From Methanobacterium sp. PtaU1.Bin097 (GTDB taxonomy: Archaea; Methanobacteriota; Methanobacteria; Methanobacteriales; Methanobacteriaceae), in the NCBI GenBank assembly GCA_002067325.1, contig MVQY01000146.1, positions 1 to 8,568 of the forward strand: DNA of 8,568 nt. Reading direction: 5' to 3'. The translations under genes were made by a program, and so were the position numbers. Below are positions 1 through 6,844 of this stretch, in pieces (the first letter of the stretch is position 1; every line of letters starts with the position of its first letter). Under the pieces are notes generated by a model. That model had not been told where the DNA came from. It saw nothing but the letters and a program-made list of their open reading frames with translations, and did not search any database.

Positions 1-114
1 TCACTGAACATGATGGGCAGACCATCCGGCCATGTAAGGATGCCCCTGGCACCTTTAAAAGAAGAAAACAGGGAACAGTTGAAAAAGGTTCTTCAGGACC
101 TAAAACTTATCTAA
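1..114 (+). CDS. dapA: 4-hydroxy-tetrahydrodipicolinate synthase, C-terminal end (partial)
   Basis: This is the last 37 codons of a gene that begins before the window; the open frame starts at base 1 and stops with TAA at 112-114. The peptide contains GRPSGHVRMPLAPL followed by a charged helix ending in LKLI. This matches the C-terminal tail of DapA, where a G-P-V/H-R-x-P-L-x-P-L segment precedes a last helix with E-N-R-x-x-L. DapA condenses pyruvate with aspartate semialdehyde in the lysine/diaminopimelate pathway. The catalytic lysine and barrel lie outside the window, so the call rests on the tail and on the adjoining dapB and asd, the next partners in the same pathway. The gap to dapB is 110 bases, so cotranscription is possible but not shown. 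Confidence 0.8.
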   Translation, partial: SLNMMGRPSGHVRMPLAPLKEENREQLKKVLQDLKLI

Positions 115-224
115 GTGGTTTAAAACTCATTAAGGACTAATCTATTCCTTAACACTCATTTTTTTAAGGAAAATCTCTTAGACACTATCTTTTTTATTAA
201 TTTAAACGAAGGAGATGCATAAAA
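115..224 (+). promoter_or_regulatory. dapA-dapB intergenic leader with alternative hairpins
   Basis: This short AT-rich spacer holds three related motifs: TTAAGGA at 130-136, TTCCTTAA at 145-152 and TTAAGGAA at 164-171. The middle one is the reverse complement of both others, so it can pair either upstream (7 bp) or downstream (8 bp) but not both. ACTCATT also occurs twice (125-131 and 154-160). A T6 run follows at 190-195. Seen directly: the repeats. Inferred: an operator for a regulator of lysine genes, or mutually exclusive RNA hairpins. A weak TATA-like stretch (TTTATTAAT, about 192-200) lies too close to the start to be convincing. Confidence 0.4.
209..217 (+). promoter_or_regulatory. 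dapB ribosome binding site
   Basis: AAGGAGATG lies with its GGAG core ending 10 bases before the ATG at 225. It complements the archaeal 16S 3' end well and fixes the dapB start. Confidence 0.7.
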
Positions 225-1046
225 ATGATTAAAGTGGCAGTAACCGGTGCCAGCGGCAGAATGGGTTCCAAGATCATAAAAAACATCCTCCCAGAGGAAG
301 ATCTAGAATTGGTGGCCGCCATTGAAGCCCCAAACACACCATTTACCGGTAGAGACGCCGGTGAGGTGATAGGTGCCGGAACCATCGGAGTGGAGATCAC
401 CCCGGCAACTGAACTTAAAACAGTCTTAGAGGAAACCAAACCCGACGTGCTGGTAGACTTTACCATAGCGAATGCTGCAGTGGAAACCATTAAAACAGCC
501 TCAGAATGCGGGGTTAACCTGGTGGTAGGAACCACCGGATTTTCAGACGAACAGTTAAACTGGATAAACAAAGTCATAGAAGAAAATAAAATAAAGGCAG
601 TCATAGCCCCCAACATGGCCGTGGGAGTGAACGTGTTCTTCAAGGTACTCAAGGACTTGGCCCCCATCCTGTCTGATTTCGATGTGGAGATCATCGAAGC
701 CCACCATAAACACAAACAGGACGCCCCTTCCGGGACAGCCATCCGGGCCTATGAGATCATAGCCCAACAACTGGGAAGAGACACCTGCGAAGTAGGAGTT
801 TATGGAAGAGAAGGCCAGGTCGGTGAGAGAACCCCAGATGAGATAGGTATGCACGCCGTGCGTGGAGGGGATATCGTCGGCGACCACACCGTCCTGTTTG
901 CCGGTGACGGGGAACGCCTGGAGATCATCCATCGGGCAGGCAGCCGACAGGCCTTTGTAAACGGGGTAATAAAGGCCATAAGGTATATCCCAACCGCTCC
1001 TGAGGGAAAGATAAGTGATATGGGTGATGTTCTGGGTTTGAAATGA
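225..1046 (+). CDS. dapB: 4-hydroxy-tetrahydrodipicolinate reductase
   Basis: DapB reduces the DapA product to tetrahydrodipicolinate with NAD(P)H in the cytoplasm, the second committed step of diaminopimelate/lysine synthesis. The 273-residue product has the usual family length. The N-terminal Rossmann loop GASGRMG is at residues 8-14, and GTTGF at 102-106 is the conserved nucleotide-domain segment. The signature EAHHKHKQDAPSGTA spans 158-172 and contains His160, His161, Lys164, Gly170 and Thr171, which align with E. coli His159, His160, Lys163, Gly169 and Thr170 for proton donation and substrate binding. The C-terminal stretch around 213-254 (RGGDIVGDH, then FAGDGE and HRAGSR) is also typical. 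The ATG at 225 has a good ribosome binding site and places the Rossmann motif at the normal distance. The gene follows dapA and precedes asd, the arrangement of a lysine cluster. No damage is seen. Confidence 0.97.
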   Translation: MIKVAVTGASGRMGSKIIKNILPEEDLELVAAIEAPNTPFTGRDAGEVIGAGTIGVEITPATELKTVLEETKPDVLVDFTIANAAVETIKTASECGVNLVVGTTGFSDEQLNWINKVIEENKIKAVIAPNMAVGVNVFFKVLKDLAPILSDFDVEIIEAHHKHKQDAPSGTAIRAYEIIAQQLGRDTCEVGVYGREGQVGERTPDEIGMHAVRGGDIVGDHTVLFAGDGERLEIIHRAGSRQAFVNGVIKAIRYIPTAPEGKISDMGDVLGLK

Positions 1047-1057
1047 ATATTTCCAGT

Positions 1058-1083
1058 AATTATCAGTTTGGTAATAATTTTTT
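1058..1083 (+). terminator. weak hairpin plus T-run after dapB
   Basis: AATTAT (1058-1063) and ATAATT (1074-1079) are inverted around a 10-base loop, and the second arm runs into T6 (1078-1083). The stem is only AT pairs, so the T-run, not the hairpin, would be the archaeal termination signal. Read-through into asd is possible. Confidence 0.3.
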
Positions 1084-1097
1084 AAATAAATATAAAA
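1081..1097 (+). promoter_or_regulatory. candidate TATA box for asd
   Basis: TTTAAATAAATATAAAA is TATA-like and lies 50-66 bases before the asd ATG. Initiation about 25 bases downstream, near 1115-1120, would give a leader of roughly 30 bases that includes the asd ribosome binding site. This suggests asd can be transcribed independently of dapB. Confidence 0.4.
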
Positions 1098-1135
1098 AGA
1101 GAGGCATGCAAAATAATGTCTATAGTGTAAATTAA

Positions 1136-1142
1136 AAGGTGA
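1136..1142 (+). promoter_or_regulatory. asd ribosome binding site
   Basis: AAGGTGA matches the GGTGA part of the archaeal Shine-Dalgarno consensus and ends 4 bases before the ATG at 1147, supporting that start. Confidence 0.65.
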
Positions 1143-1146
1143 AAGT

Positions 1147-2193
1147 ATGGTGAATGTAGGAGTACTAGGAGCAACTGGAATGGTAGGTCAGCGTTTTATT
1201 GAACTATTGGGGGATCACCCCGATTTCAAGATAACTGCACTTACCGCCTCAAAGAGATCCGCAGGAAAAAAATATGAAGATGCCGTGACCTGGTATCTGG
1301 ACAGTCCGATTCCAGAAGTCGCCCGGGACATCAAAGTAGTGGACACTAACCCTGCCGAGGTAAAGGATGTTGAGATCGTATTTTCTGCATTGCCTGCAGA
1401 TATAGCTTTAAATGTGGAGCCTAAATTTGCAGAGGCAGGTATGACTGTGGCTAGTAACGCGGCGGCTATGCGTATGGAACCCGATGTGCCTCTGGTCATC
1501 CCCGAGGTGAACCCGGAACACCTGGAACTACTGGAGATCCAGCAGAAAAACCGGGGATGGGAAGGATCCATTGTGACAAATCCCAACTGTTCCACCATAG
1601 CCCTCACCATGACCCTAAAACCATTATATGATGAATTTGATATAGAAAGGGTTTACGTCTCCACCATGCAGGCCGTATCAGGCGCAGGCTACGATGGAGT
1701 GCCAAGTATGGCCATCGTGGATAACCTGGTACCCTTCATCGGCGGTGAGGAGGAGAAGATGGAGACCGAAACCCTGGAGCTCCTGGGAGACCTGGAAGAT
1801 GGAATCTTGACTCCTGCTACCTTCGGTGTGAGCGCCTCCTGCCACCGGGTCGCTGTCGTGGACGGGCATACCGAGGCGGTGTTCATCGAGTTTGCCGATG
1901 ATTTTGAAGTGGATGATGTGGAAAAATCCCTACGGGAATTCCAAGGAATGCCCCAGAAACTGGACCTTTACTCTGCACCGCAGCCACCGATCATCGTCCG
2001 TGAGGAGGATAACAGGCCACAACCACGTATGGATAGAAACGCCGAAAAGGGGATGGCAGTTACCGTGGGAAGGATCCGCAAAGACACAGCATTCGACAAA
2101 AGCCTAAGATACGTCTTGGTAGGACATAACACCATCCGAGGAGCGGCTGGTGCTTCTATACTCAATGCAGAATTGATCAATGAGATAATGTAA
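1147..2193 (+). CDS. asd: aspartate-semialdehyde dehydrogenase (archaeal type)
   Basis: This enzyme reductively dephosphorylates aspartyl phosphate to aspartate semialdehyde with NADPH, feeding both DapA/DapB and the homoserine branch (threonine, methionine). The 348-residue length is normal for the archaeal/fungal ASADH group. The nucleotide-binding loop GATGMVGQ is at residues 8-15. The active-site motif TNPNCST is at 144-150 with the thioester nucleophile Cys148. A downstream SCHRVAVVDGHTEAVF segment (231-246) supplies the likely catalytic His241. The RGAAGAS motif near 331-337 is the conserved C-terminal nucleotide-domain segment. The ATG at 1147 has a good ribosome binding site, and the glycine-rich loop begins at the expected distance. 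In this cluster asd follows dapB, so the gene order puts three lysine-pathway enzymes together. Nothing appears truncated or shifted. Confidence 0.96.
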   Translation: MVNVGVLGATGMVGQRFIELLGDHPDFKITALTASKRSAGKKYEDAVTWYLDSPIPEVARDIKVVDTNPAEVKDVEIVFSALPADIALNVEPKFAEAGMTVASNAAAMRMEPDVPLVIPEVNPEHLELLEIQQKNRGWEGSIVTNPNCSTIALTMTLKPLYDEFDIERVYVSTMQAVSGAGYDGVPSMAIVDNLVPFIGGEEEKMETETLELLGDLEDGILTPATFGVSASCHRVAVVDGHTEAVFIEFADDFEVDDVEKSLREFQGMPQKLDLYSAPQPPIIVREEDNRPQPRMDRNAEKGMAVTVGRIRKDTAFDKSLRYVLVGHNTIRGAAGASILNAELINEIM

Positions 2194-2206
2194 AAGTTCT
2201 TGTAAC

Positions 2207-2231
2207 GGGATTTTTATATTTCCCTTTTTTT
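2207..2231 (+). terminator. asd terminator
   Basis: GGGA (2207-2210) and TCCC (2221-2224) form a short stem around a 10-base AT loop and are followed at once by T7 (2225-2231). It starts 13 bases after the asd stop, and is a likely end of the dap/asd transcript. Confidence 0.55.
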
Positions 2232-2313
2232 ATTTTGATAAATTCTTTTTATCCCAGTGAATTTGCCTTAAAAGATTTCTGTTTTTTAACATAAGATATT
2301 TAACATGAATCAG

Positions 2314-2342
2314 TTTATTATATTATAACATAAATTATATAG
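2314..2342 (+). promoter_or_regulatory. promoter region of the exported M14-like protein
   Basis: Two TATA-like stretches are present. TTTATTATATTATA (2314-2327) would start RNA near 2345, giving a short leader with GGGGGAT (2363-2369) as a possible ribosome binding site for a TTG at 2376. AAATTATATAG (2332-2342) would start RNA near 2361, which would make the GTG at 2361 leaderless. The sequence does not decide between them. Confidence 0.5.
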
Positions 2343-2360
2343 TGAAAAAATCACAACCAA

Positions 2361-3860
2361 GTGGGGGATTATTTCTTGACATATTCTAACACTAACATTA
2401 AAAATTTTAGATTCTATTTAATAATTTTATGTTTAATACTCTTTATCTTAGCTTTTACACCCGTTAGTAGTGCAGCTAATACCACTAATTCTTCAAATTC
2501 CAGCACTTACACCATATCATATGTTGATACGTCTTTAGGTGGAAATGTCCTAAATAATCCGGAAATCAGCCAGAATATTCCTAAAACCTATTTAAGTAAC
2601 CAGATATTTAATATGACCAAAAAAGGGTCGGTAGTACTCAAATTTGGGAAGGGTAATGGACCTAAATTATTGATAACCGCTGGAATTCATGGAAATGAAG
2701 AAGAAGCAAATATAGCGGCCATGAAGTATCTAGAGTATATCAAAAATAAAAGTTTCAACGGCATCCTGTACATCATTCCCTTCGCCATCCCCACAGACAC
2801 CGCTTTAAATTCACGTAACTACAAAGGACAGGATCCCAACCGAATTGCAAATAAAAAGGCAACTCCGGGCTATAACATAATCCAGTTCGCCAGAAATAAC
2901 GGGGTTCAGTATCTGCTGGATGTGCATTCTGGTAGTCAAGTAGGTTCTAAAGGGTATATATTTGTAAGTAATCCATCCACCATAACGGTCAAGGAAAAGA
3001 ACTGGAGTAACCATATCAAATCTAAAACCGGCTGTTATATTTCCACCAATGGTGCAGATGATGCGGGTATGGTACGTAATTGTGCAAAGAAGTATAGTAT
3101 CAACACCATAACATTGGAAGTAGAAAGAGATTCCATCCCCACCATGACCTCAGCTAACGTGGAATATAAGATGATTCAGGCTGCTGTTAACTATCTGGGT
3201 TTCCCAGCCGACTCTTACGGACCCAAAATAACCTCCACAAATCCGGCAAAAGATGCCTTAGGGGTCCCTCTTACCTCTGCAGTCACCATCACCTTCAGTA
3301 AGAACATAAAGTCCAGTGCCAATTTCTCCGGAATATACATCAAAAACTTAACCACCGGTAAAAAGGTATCCCTGGCATCCAAGACCATCAGTGGAAATAC
3401 TTTAACCTTGAAGATGGCATCCAGCCGCATAAAAAACAACGTTTATCAAGTATATATACCAGCCGGTGCAGTTAAAGATGGATCGGGAGACAATTTAGTT
3501 TTAACTTACTCTTACTCATTTAGCACCACACCAGATACAGTTTCCCCTAAAGTTTCCAGCACCAAACCAGCCAATAAAACGACGGGCATTCCACTTACCT
3601 CTGCAGTCACCATCACCTTCAACAAGAACATAAAGTCCAGTGCCAATTTCTCCGGAATATACATCAAAAACTTAACCACCGGTAAAAAGGTGACCCTGGC
3701 ATCCAAGACCATCAGCGGGAAAACGTTAACGGTGAAGATGACCTACAGCCGTTTGAGGAATAACGTTTACCAAGTTTATATACCGGCCAGTGCAGTGAAG
3801 GATGCTACAGGAAACAATCTTAAAGCCAGTTACAGTTTCCAGTTCCAGACAGTTAAATAA
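2361..3860 (+). CDS. exported M14-like (AstE/AspA-type) zinc hydrolase with two Big_5 Ig-like domains
   Basis: The 499-residue product begins with a hydrophobic segment (about 18-37), a signal peptide or anchor, followed by an Asn/Ser/Thr-rich linker (39-49). Residues about 90-280 carry an M14/succinylglutamate desuccinylase-like core: HGNE at 110-113 (zinc ligands His110, Glu113), Arg152 and DPNR at 158-161 (substrate carboxylate binding), DVHSG at 187-191 (third zinc ligand His189) and TLEVE at 251-255 (catalytic Glu253). Two repeats of about 100 residues (288-388 and 396-497) resemble Big_5/SbsA-type Ig-like domains. Family knowledge suggests carboxypeptidase or amidohydrolase activity; action outside the cell, perhaps on pseudomurein peptides, is inferred from the signal and Ig domains. 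No ATG occurs near the start: either GTG 2361 or TTG 2376 is used, five codons apart. The N-terminal part is richer in AT than the lysine genes. Confidence 0.8.
   Translation: MGDYFLTYSNTNIKNFRFYLIILCLILFILAFTPVSSAANTTNSSNSSTYTISYVDTSLGGNVLNNPEISQNIPKTYLSNQIFNMTKKGSVVLKFGKGNGPKLLITAGIHGNEEEANIAAMKYLEYIKNKSFNGILYIIPFAIPTDTALNSRNYKGQDPNRIANKKATPGYNIIQFARNNGVQYLLDVHSGSQVGSKGYIFVSNPSTITVKEKNWSNHIKSKTGCYISTNGADDAGMVRNCAKKYSINTITLEVERDSIPTMTSANVEYKMIQAAVNYLGFPADSYGPKITSTNPAKDALGVPLTSAVTITFSKNIKSSANFSGIYIKNLTTGKKVSLASKTISGNTLTLKMASSRIKNNVYQVYIPAGAVKDGSGDNLVLTYSYSFSTTPDTVSPKVSSTKPANKTTGIPLTSAVTITFNKNIKSSANFSGIYIKNLTTGKKVTLASKTISGKTLTVKMTYSRLRNNVYQVYIPASAVKDATGNNLKASYSFQFQTVK
3270..3391 (+). repeat. 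Big_5 coding repeat, copy 1
   Basis: This is the first copy of an in-frame 122-base direct repeat; the second begins exactly 324 bases (108 codons) later. Only positions 3298-3299 and 3368-3369 differ, so 118 of 122 bases match, including 68 identical in a row (3300-3367). Confidence 0.95.
3594..3715 (+). repeat. Big_5 coding repeat, copy 2
   Basis: This is the second copy of the repeat described at 3270-3391. Sequence on both sides of the shared block is clearly more diverged than the block itself, as expected of local conversion or recent duplication. Confidence 0.95.
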
Positions 3861-3999
3861 ATTTACATAAACATCTATTTTCAAATTTAAATAAAATAAC
3901 AATCTAGATATTTATTGAATTTAACTATTTTACCATCATTTCTATTTAAAATCAAAATAATGATTTAAAGGACCTAATACTAAACTTTAAAAGGCAATT
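3861..3999. other. AT-rich intergenic spacer
   Basis: This spacer is very AT-rich and has no open frame of note. An imperfect inverted pair, TTTAAAATCA (3945-3954) and TGATTTAAA (3961-3969), is the only dyad seen and may be chance in such sequence. No clear hairpin terminator follows the M14-like gene. Confidence 0.5.
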
Positions 4000-4010
4000 A
4001 CTATATAATT
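4000..4010 (+). promoter_or_regulatory. TATA box for the coiled-coil protein; likely leaderless
   Basis: ACTATATAATT is centred about 21 bases before the ATG at 4026, preceded by a purine-rich AAAGGCAA that may serve as BRE. At normal archaeal spacing, transcription would start on or within a few bases of the ATG. No Shine-Dalgarno sequence is seen before the ATG, which agrees with a leaderless mRNA. Confidence 0.6.
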
Positions 4011-4025
4011 TAATACAGTGGTACG

Positions 4026-4526
4026 ATGGGATTGTTAAAGAACGAGGACAACGAACAGTTGAGGCAGCTGGTGAAGGCCTGTCTTCTGGAGATAAGTAAA
4101 CTCAAGATTGAGCTTAAGAAGTGCCAGAAGGAATCATCCAAAGTTGGTGATGATAGAGCTCTTTTAGAACTTAAAGAAGACGTGGAAAGTAAATTACTGG
4201 AGAAAGAAAAGGAGATCAACAATCTACAGGAACTACTAGAGAAGAAGGATCAGAAGCTGGAGGAACTGGAGATAATTCGGTACCACTTCAACGCCCTTAC
4301 TGCCAAACCCAAAAAAGACCTGACCTCCTTCCAGTCCCAGGTGTATCAGCTGTTACCCGCTGAAGAGAACACCCTGGAAAACCTGTACACACATATAACT
4401 GAAATCGGATTCAGTGAACTTTCCAGTGAAAATTTCGAACATGTAATCCGTAACCTGGAGAGAAAAGGTTACTTTGAGTCTTACCAGAAGGATGATGAAA
4501 TATACTGGCAGAAGATAGACAAATAA
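4026..4526 (+). CDS. coiled-coil protein with probable C-terminal winged helix
   Basis: I do not recognise this 166-residue protein as a named family. Residues about 9-86 are Lys/Glu/Leu-rich with heptad-like spacing and no helix breakers except near GDD at 41-43, so a coiled coil in two parts is likely. After a short basic link (AKPKKD, 93-98), residues 100-164 read like a winged helix: a helix at 101-110, a second at 116-127, a recognition-type helix at 133-147 (SSENFEHVIRNLERKG), then a strand-turn-strand ending in EIYWQKI. That pattern suggests dimerisation through the coiled coil and binding of DNA or a protein through the wing; this is inference. There is no signal peptide or membrane segment, so it is cytoplasmic. 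It stands alone, with its own promoter and terminator, 183 bases before the thermosome gene. Confidence 0.8.
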   Translation: MGLLKNEDNEQLRQLVKACLLEISKLKIELKKCQKESSKVGDDRALLELKEDVESKLLEKEKEINNLQELLEKKDQKLEELEIIRYHFNALTAKPKKDLTSFQSQVYQLLPAEENTLENLYTHITEIGFSELSSENFEHVIRNLERKGYFESYQKDDEIYWQKIDK

Positions 4527-4547
4527 GTAAATTTACCACTTATTTTT
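4521..4547 (+). terminator. hairpin terminator overlapping the stop of the coiled-coil gene
   Basis: AAATAAGT (4521-4528) and ACTTATTT (4538-4545) are perfect inverted arms of 8 bp with a 9-base loop; the right arm ends in T5 (4543-4547). The left arm contains the TAA stop codon (4524-4526). Confidence 0.5.
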
Positions 4548-4563
4548 GAATAAATATCTGGTT

Positions 4564-4589
4564 TTGAATTCAATATCCTGTCCCGGGAC
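4564..4589. promoter_or_regulatory. pair of 10-base perfect palindromes upstream of the thermosome promoter
   Basis: TTGAATTCAA (4564-4573) and GTCCCGGGAC (4580-4589) are both perfect palindromes, with centres 16 bases apart. They lie about 70-90 bases before the thermosome TATA box. The second is a GC-rich island in AT-rich spacer. A regulator site is possible, but no known archaeal heat-shock operator is recognised here. Confidence 0.35.
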
Positions 4590-4656
4590 GATTTATCAGT
4601 TCCCCATACTTTAGAAGTTATTAATTATTGTTAATATAATCCCTATACACAAACTA

Positions 4657-4665
4657 TTTATATAA
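4657..4665 (+). promoter_or_regulatory. thermosome TATA box
   Basis: TTTATATAA is a near-ideal methanogen TATA box. It places the RNA start near 4685, giving a leader of about 25 bases that contains the ribosome binding site. Confidence 0.75.
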
Positions 4666-4696
4666 CCTTAAACCCATCGTTAAATTACTATACAAA

Positions 4697-4705
4697 AGAG
4701 GTGAT
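4697..4705 (+). promoter_or_regulatory. thermosome ribosome binding site that decides the start
   Basis: AGAGGTGAT is almost fully complementary to the 16S 3' end. It ends 4 bases before the GTG at 4710. The in-frame GTG at 4701 lies inside this site, so it is unlikely to be the start codon. Confidence 0.8.
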
Positions 4706-4709
4706 TAAT

Positions 4710-6344
<1,635 letters not shown>

Positions 6345-6348
6345 GTTG

Positions 6349-6383
6349 AAGGCAATTTTTTGCCTTTATTTTATTTTTATTTT
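6349..6383 (+). terminator. thermosome terminator
   Basis: AAGGCAA (6349-6355) and TTGCCTT (6360-6366) form a perfect 7-bp stem with a TTTT loop, 4 bases after the stop, followed by a long T-rich tract. It is the best hairpin terminator in the window. Confidence 0.75.
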
Positions 6384-6432
6384 AAGGAAATTTTTGCAGT
6401 CCAATTTTGCAATTTTTATTTTAAAGAAATTT
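6374..6432. repeat. short AT-rich direct repeat after the thermosome gene
   Basis: A 20-base T/A-rich segment at 6374-6393 recurs at 6413-6432 with one mismatch (period 39); TTTTGCA also recurs between them. It may add T-tracts for termination or simply be low-complexity duplication. Confidence 0.6.
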
Positions 6433-6549
6433 AACAATTCATATAGAGTTCTATAGATTAAATGGCAACGCACATCGACAAATTCATATTCAATTCACCA
6501 TTTGTTGCTTTAAATCTAATATAAAACCACACAAAGACACGAAACTCCC

Positions 6550-6558
6550 TTATAAATC
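6550..6558 (+). promoter_or_regulatory. candidate isolated TATA box
   Basis: CTTATAAAT is a good archaeal TATA match with RNA start expected near 6580. No gene starts within the next 250 bases, so it would drive either a small RNA or a long leader for the TetR gene. It may also be chance in AT-rich DNA. Confidence 0.3.
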
Positions 6559-6623
6559 TTTTTTCTAGTGTTAAAAGAAAGACACTGCTATTAACCGCAA
6601 AATTCTATAAATTTTTGAGAGAT

Positions 6624-6667
6624 TTCCCACGGCTTTGAAGCCATATAGTTTTTTAACTTTCTGGGAA
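6624..6667 (+). ncRNA. possible small structured RNA element
   Basis: TTCCCA (6624-6629) pairs with TGGGAA (6662-6667), enclosing a compact hairpin GGCTTTGAAGCC (6631-6642) and then a T-rich single-stranded part. The arms hold most of the G and C in a very AT-rich stretch, 45-50 bases after the start expected from the TATA box at 6550. No known riboswitch or RNA family is recognised. Confidence 0.25.
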
Positions 6668-6791
6668 CCAATAATATTAAATATTTTCCCCAATAAAATG
6701 TAAGTTGAGTCTTCTTTACTGATATTTAAAGGATATTTCATCTTTTTCACTCAAATAAATACATCTAAACACATAAAAATAAAAGGAAAAT

Positions 6792-6811
6792 ATTTTTCTA
6801 GTGAGAAAAAT
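6792..6811. promoter_or_regulatory. candidate operator of the TetR-family gene
   Basis: ATTTTTCT (6792-6799) and AGAAAAAT (6804-6811) are perfect 8-base arms around AGTG, a 20-base dyad of the size TetR-family dimers bind. It ends 33 bases before the ATG at 6845. If the weak TATA-like ACATAAAAATAAAAG (about 6771-6785) is the promoter, the dyad covers the RNA start, as expected for autorepression. Confidence 0.45.
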
Positions 6812-6844
6812 CTAAGGGACTAAAAATTATAATAGTTGATTTAT

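Larger units (their letters stand above)
6345..6844. other. 500-base intergenic region with dyads, no convincing gene
   Basis: No open frame with coding character is seen on either strand; the longest ATG-led frame noticed is 20 codons at 6463-6525, without a ribosome binding site. Beyond the terminator and direct repeat it contains: the palindrome TATAGAGTTCTATA (6442-6455); an imperfect long-range inverted repeat (6455-6469 with 6504-6517); a TATA-like CTTATAAAT (6550-6558) with no gene after it; a small nested fold (6624-6667); a tandem GATATTT pair (6721-6727 and 6732-6738); and the dyad before the TetR gene (6792-6811). The element TTTTTCTAGTG occurs twice, at 6560-6570 and 6793-6803. 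Confidence 0.6.

Noticed and set aside
197..742. A 181-codon minus-strand open frame opposite dapB
   Set aside because: It is antisense to a certain dapB, has no promoter or ribosome binding site on that strand, and encodes a low-complexity Ser/Thr-rich product.
4701..4709. GTG 4701 as the thermosome start
   Set aside because: It lies inside the strong ribosome binding site AGAGGTGAT; GTG 4710 is correctly spaced and gives the standard MAQ N-terminus.
6374..6432. The 39-base-period AT-rich repeat as the start of a CRISPR array
   Set aside because: Only two copies, low complexity, no third unit, no cas genes and no typical archaeal CRISPR repeat sequence.
6463..6525. 20-codon open frame MATHIDKFIFNSPFVALNLI
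   Set aside because: It has no ribosome binding site or promoter at suitable distance and lies across an inverted repeat; length is within chance expectation.
6836..6844. TTG 6836 as the start of the TetR-family gene
   Set aside because: ATG 6845 is three codons downstream, has a possible ribosome binding site before it, and gives the usual TetR N-terminal length.
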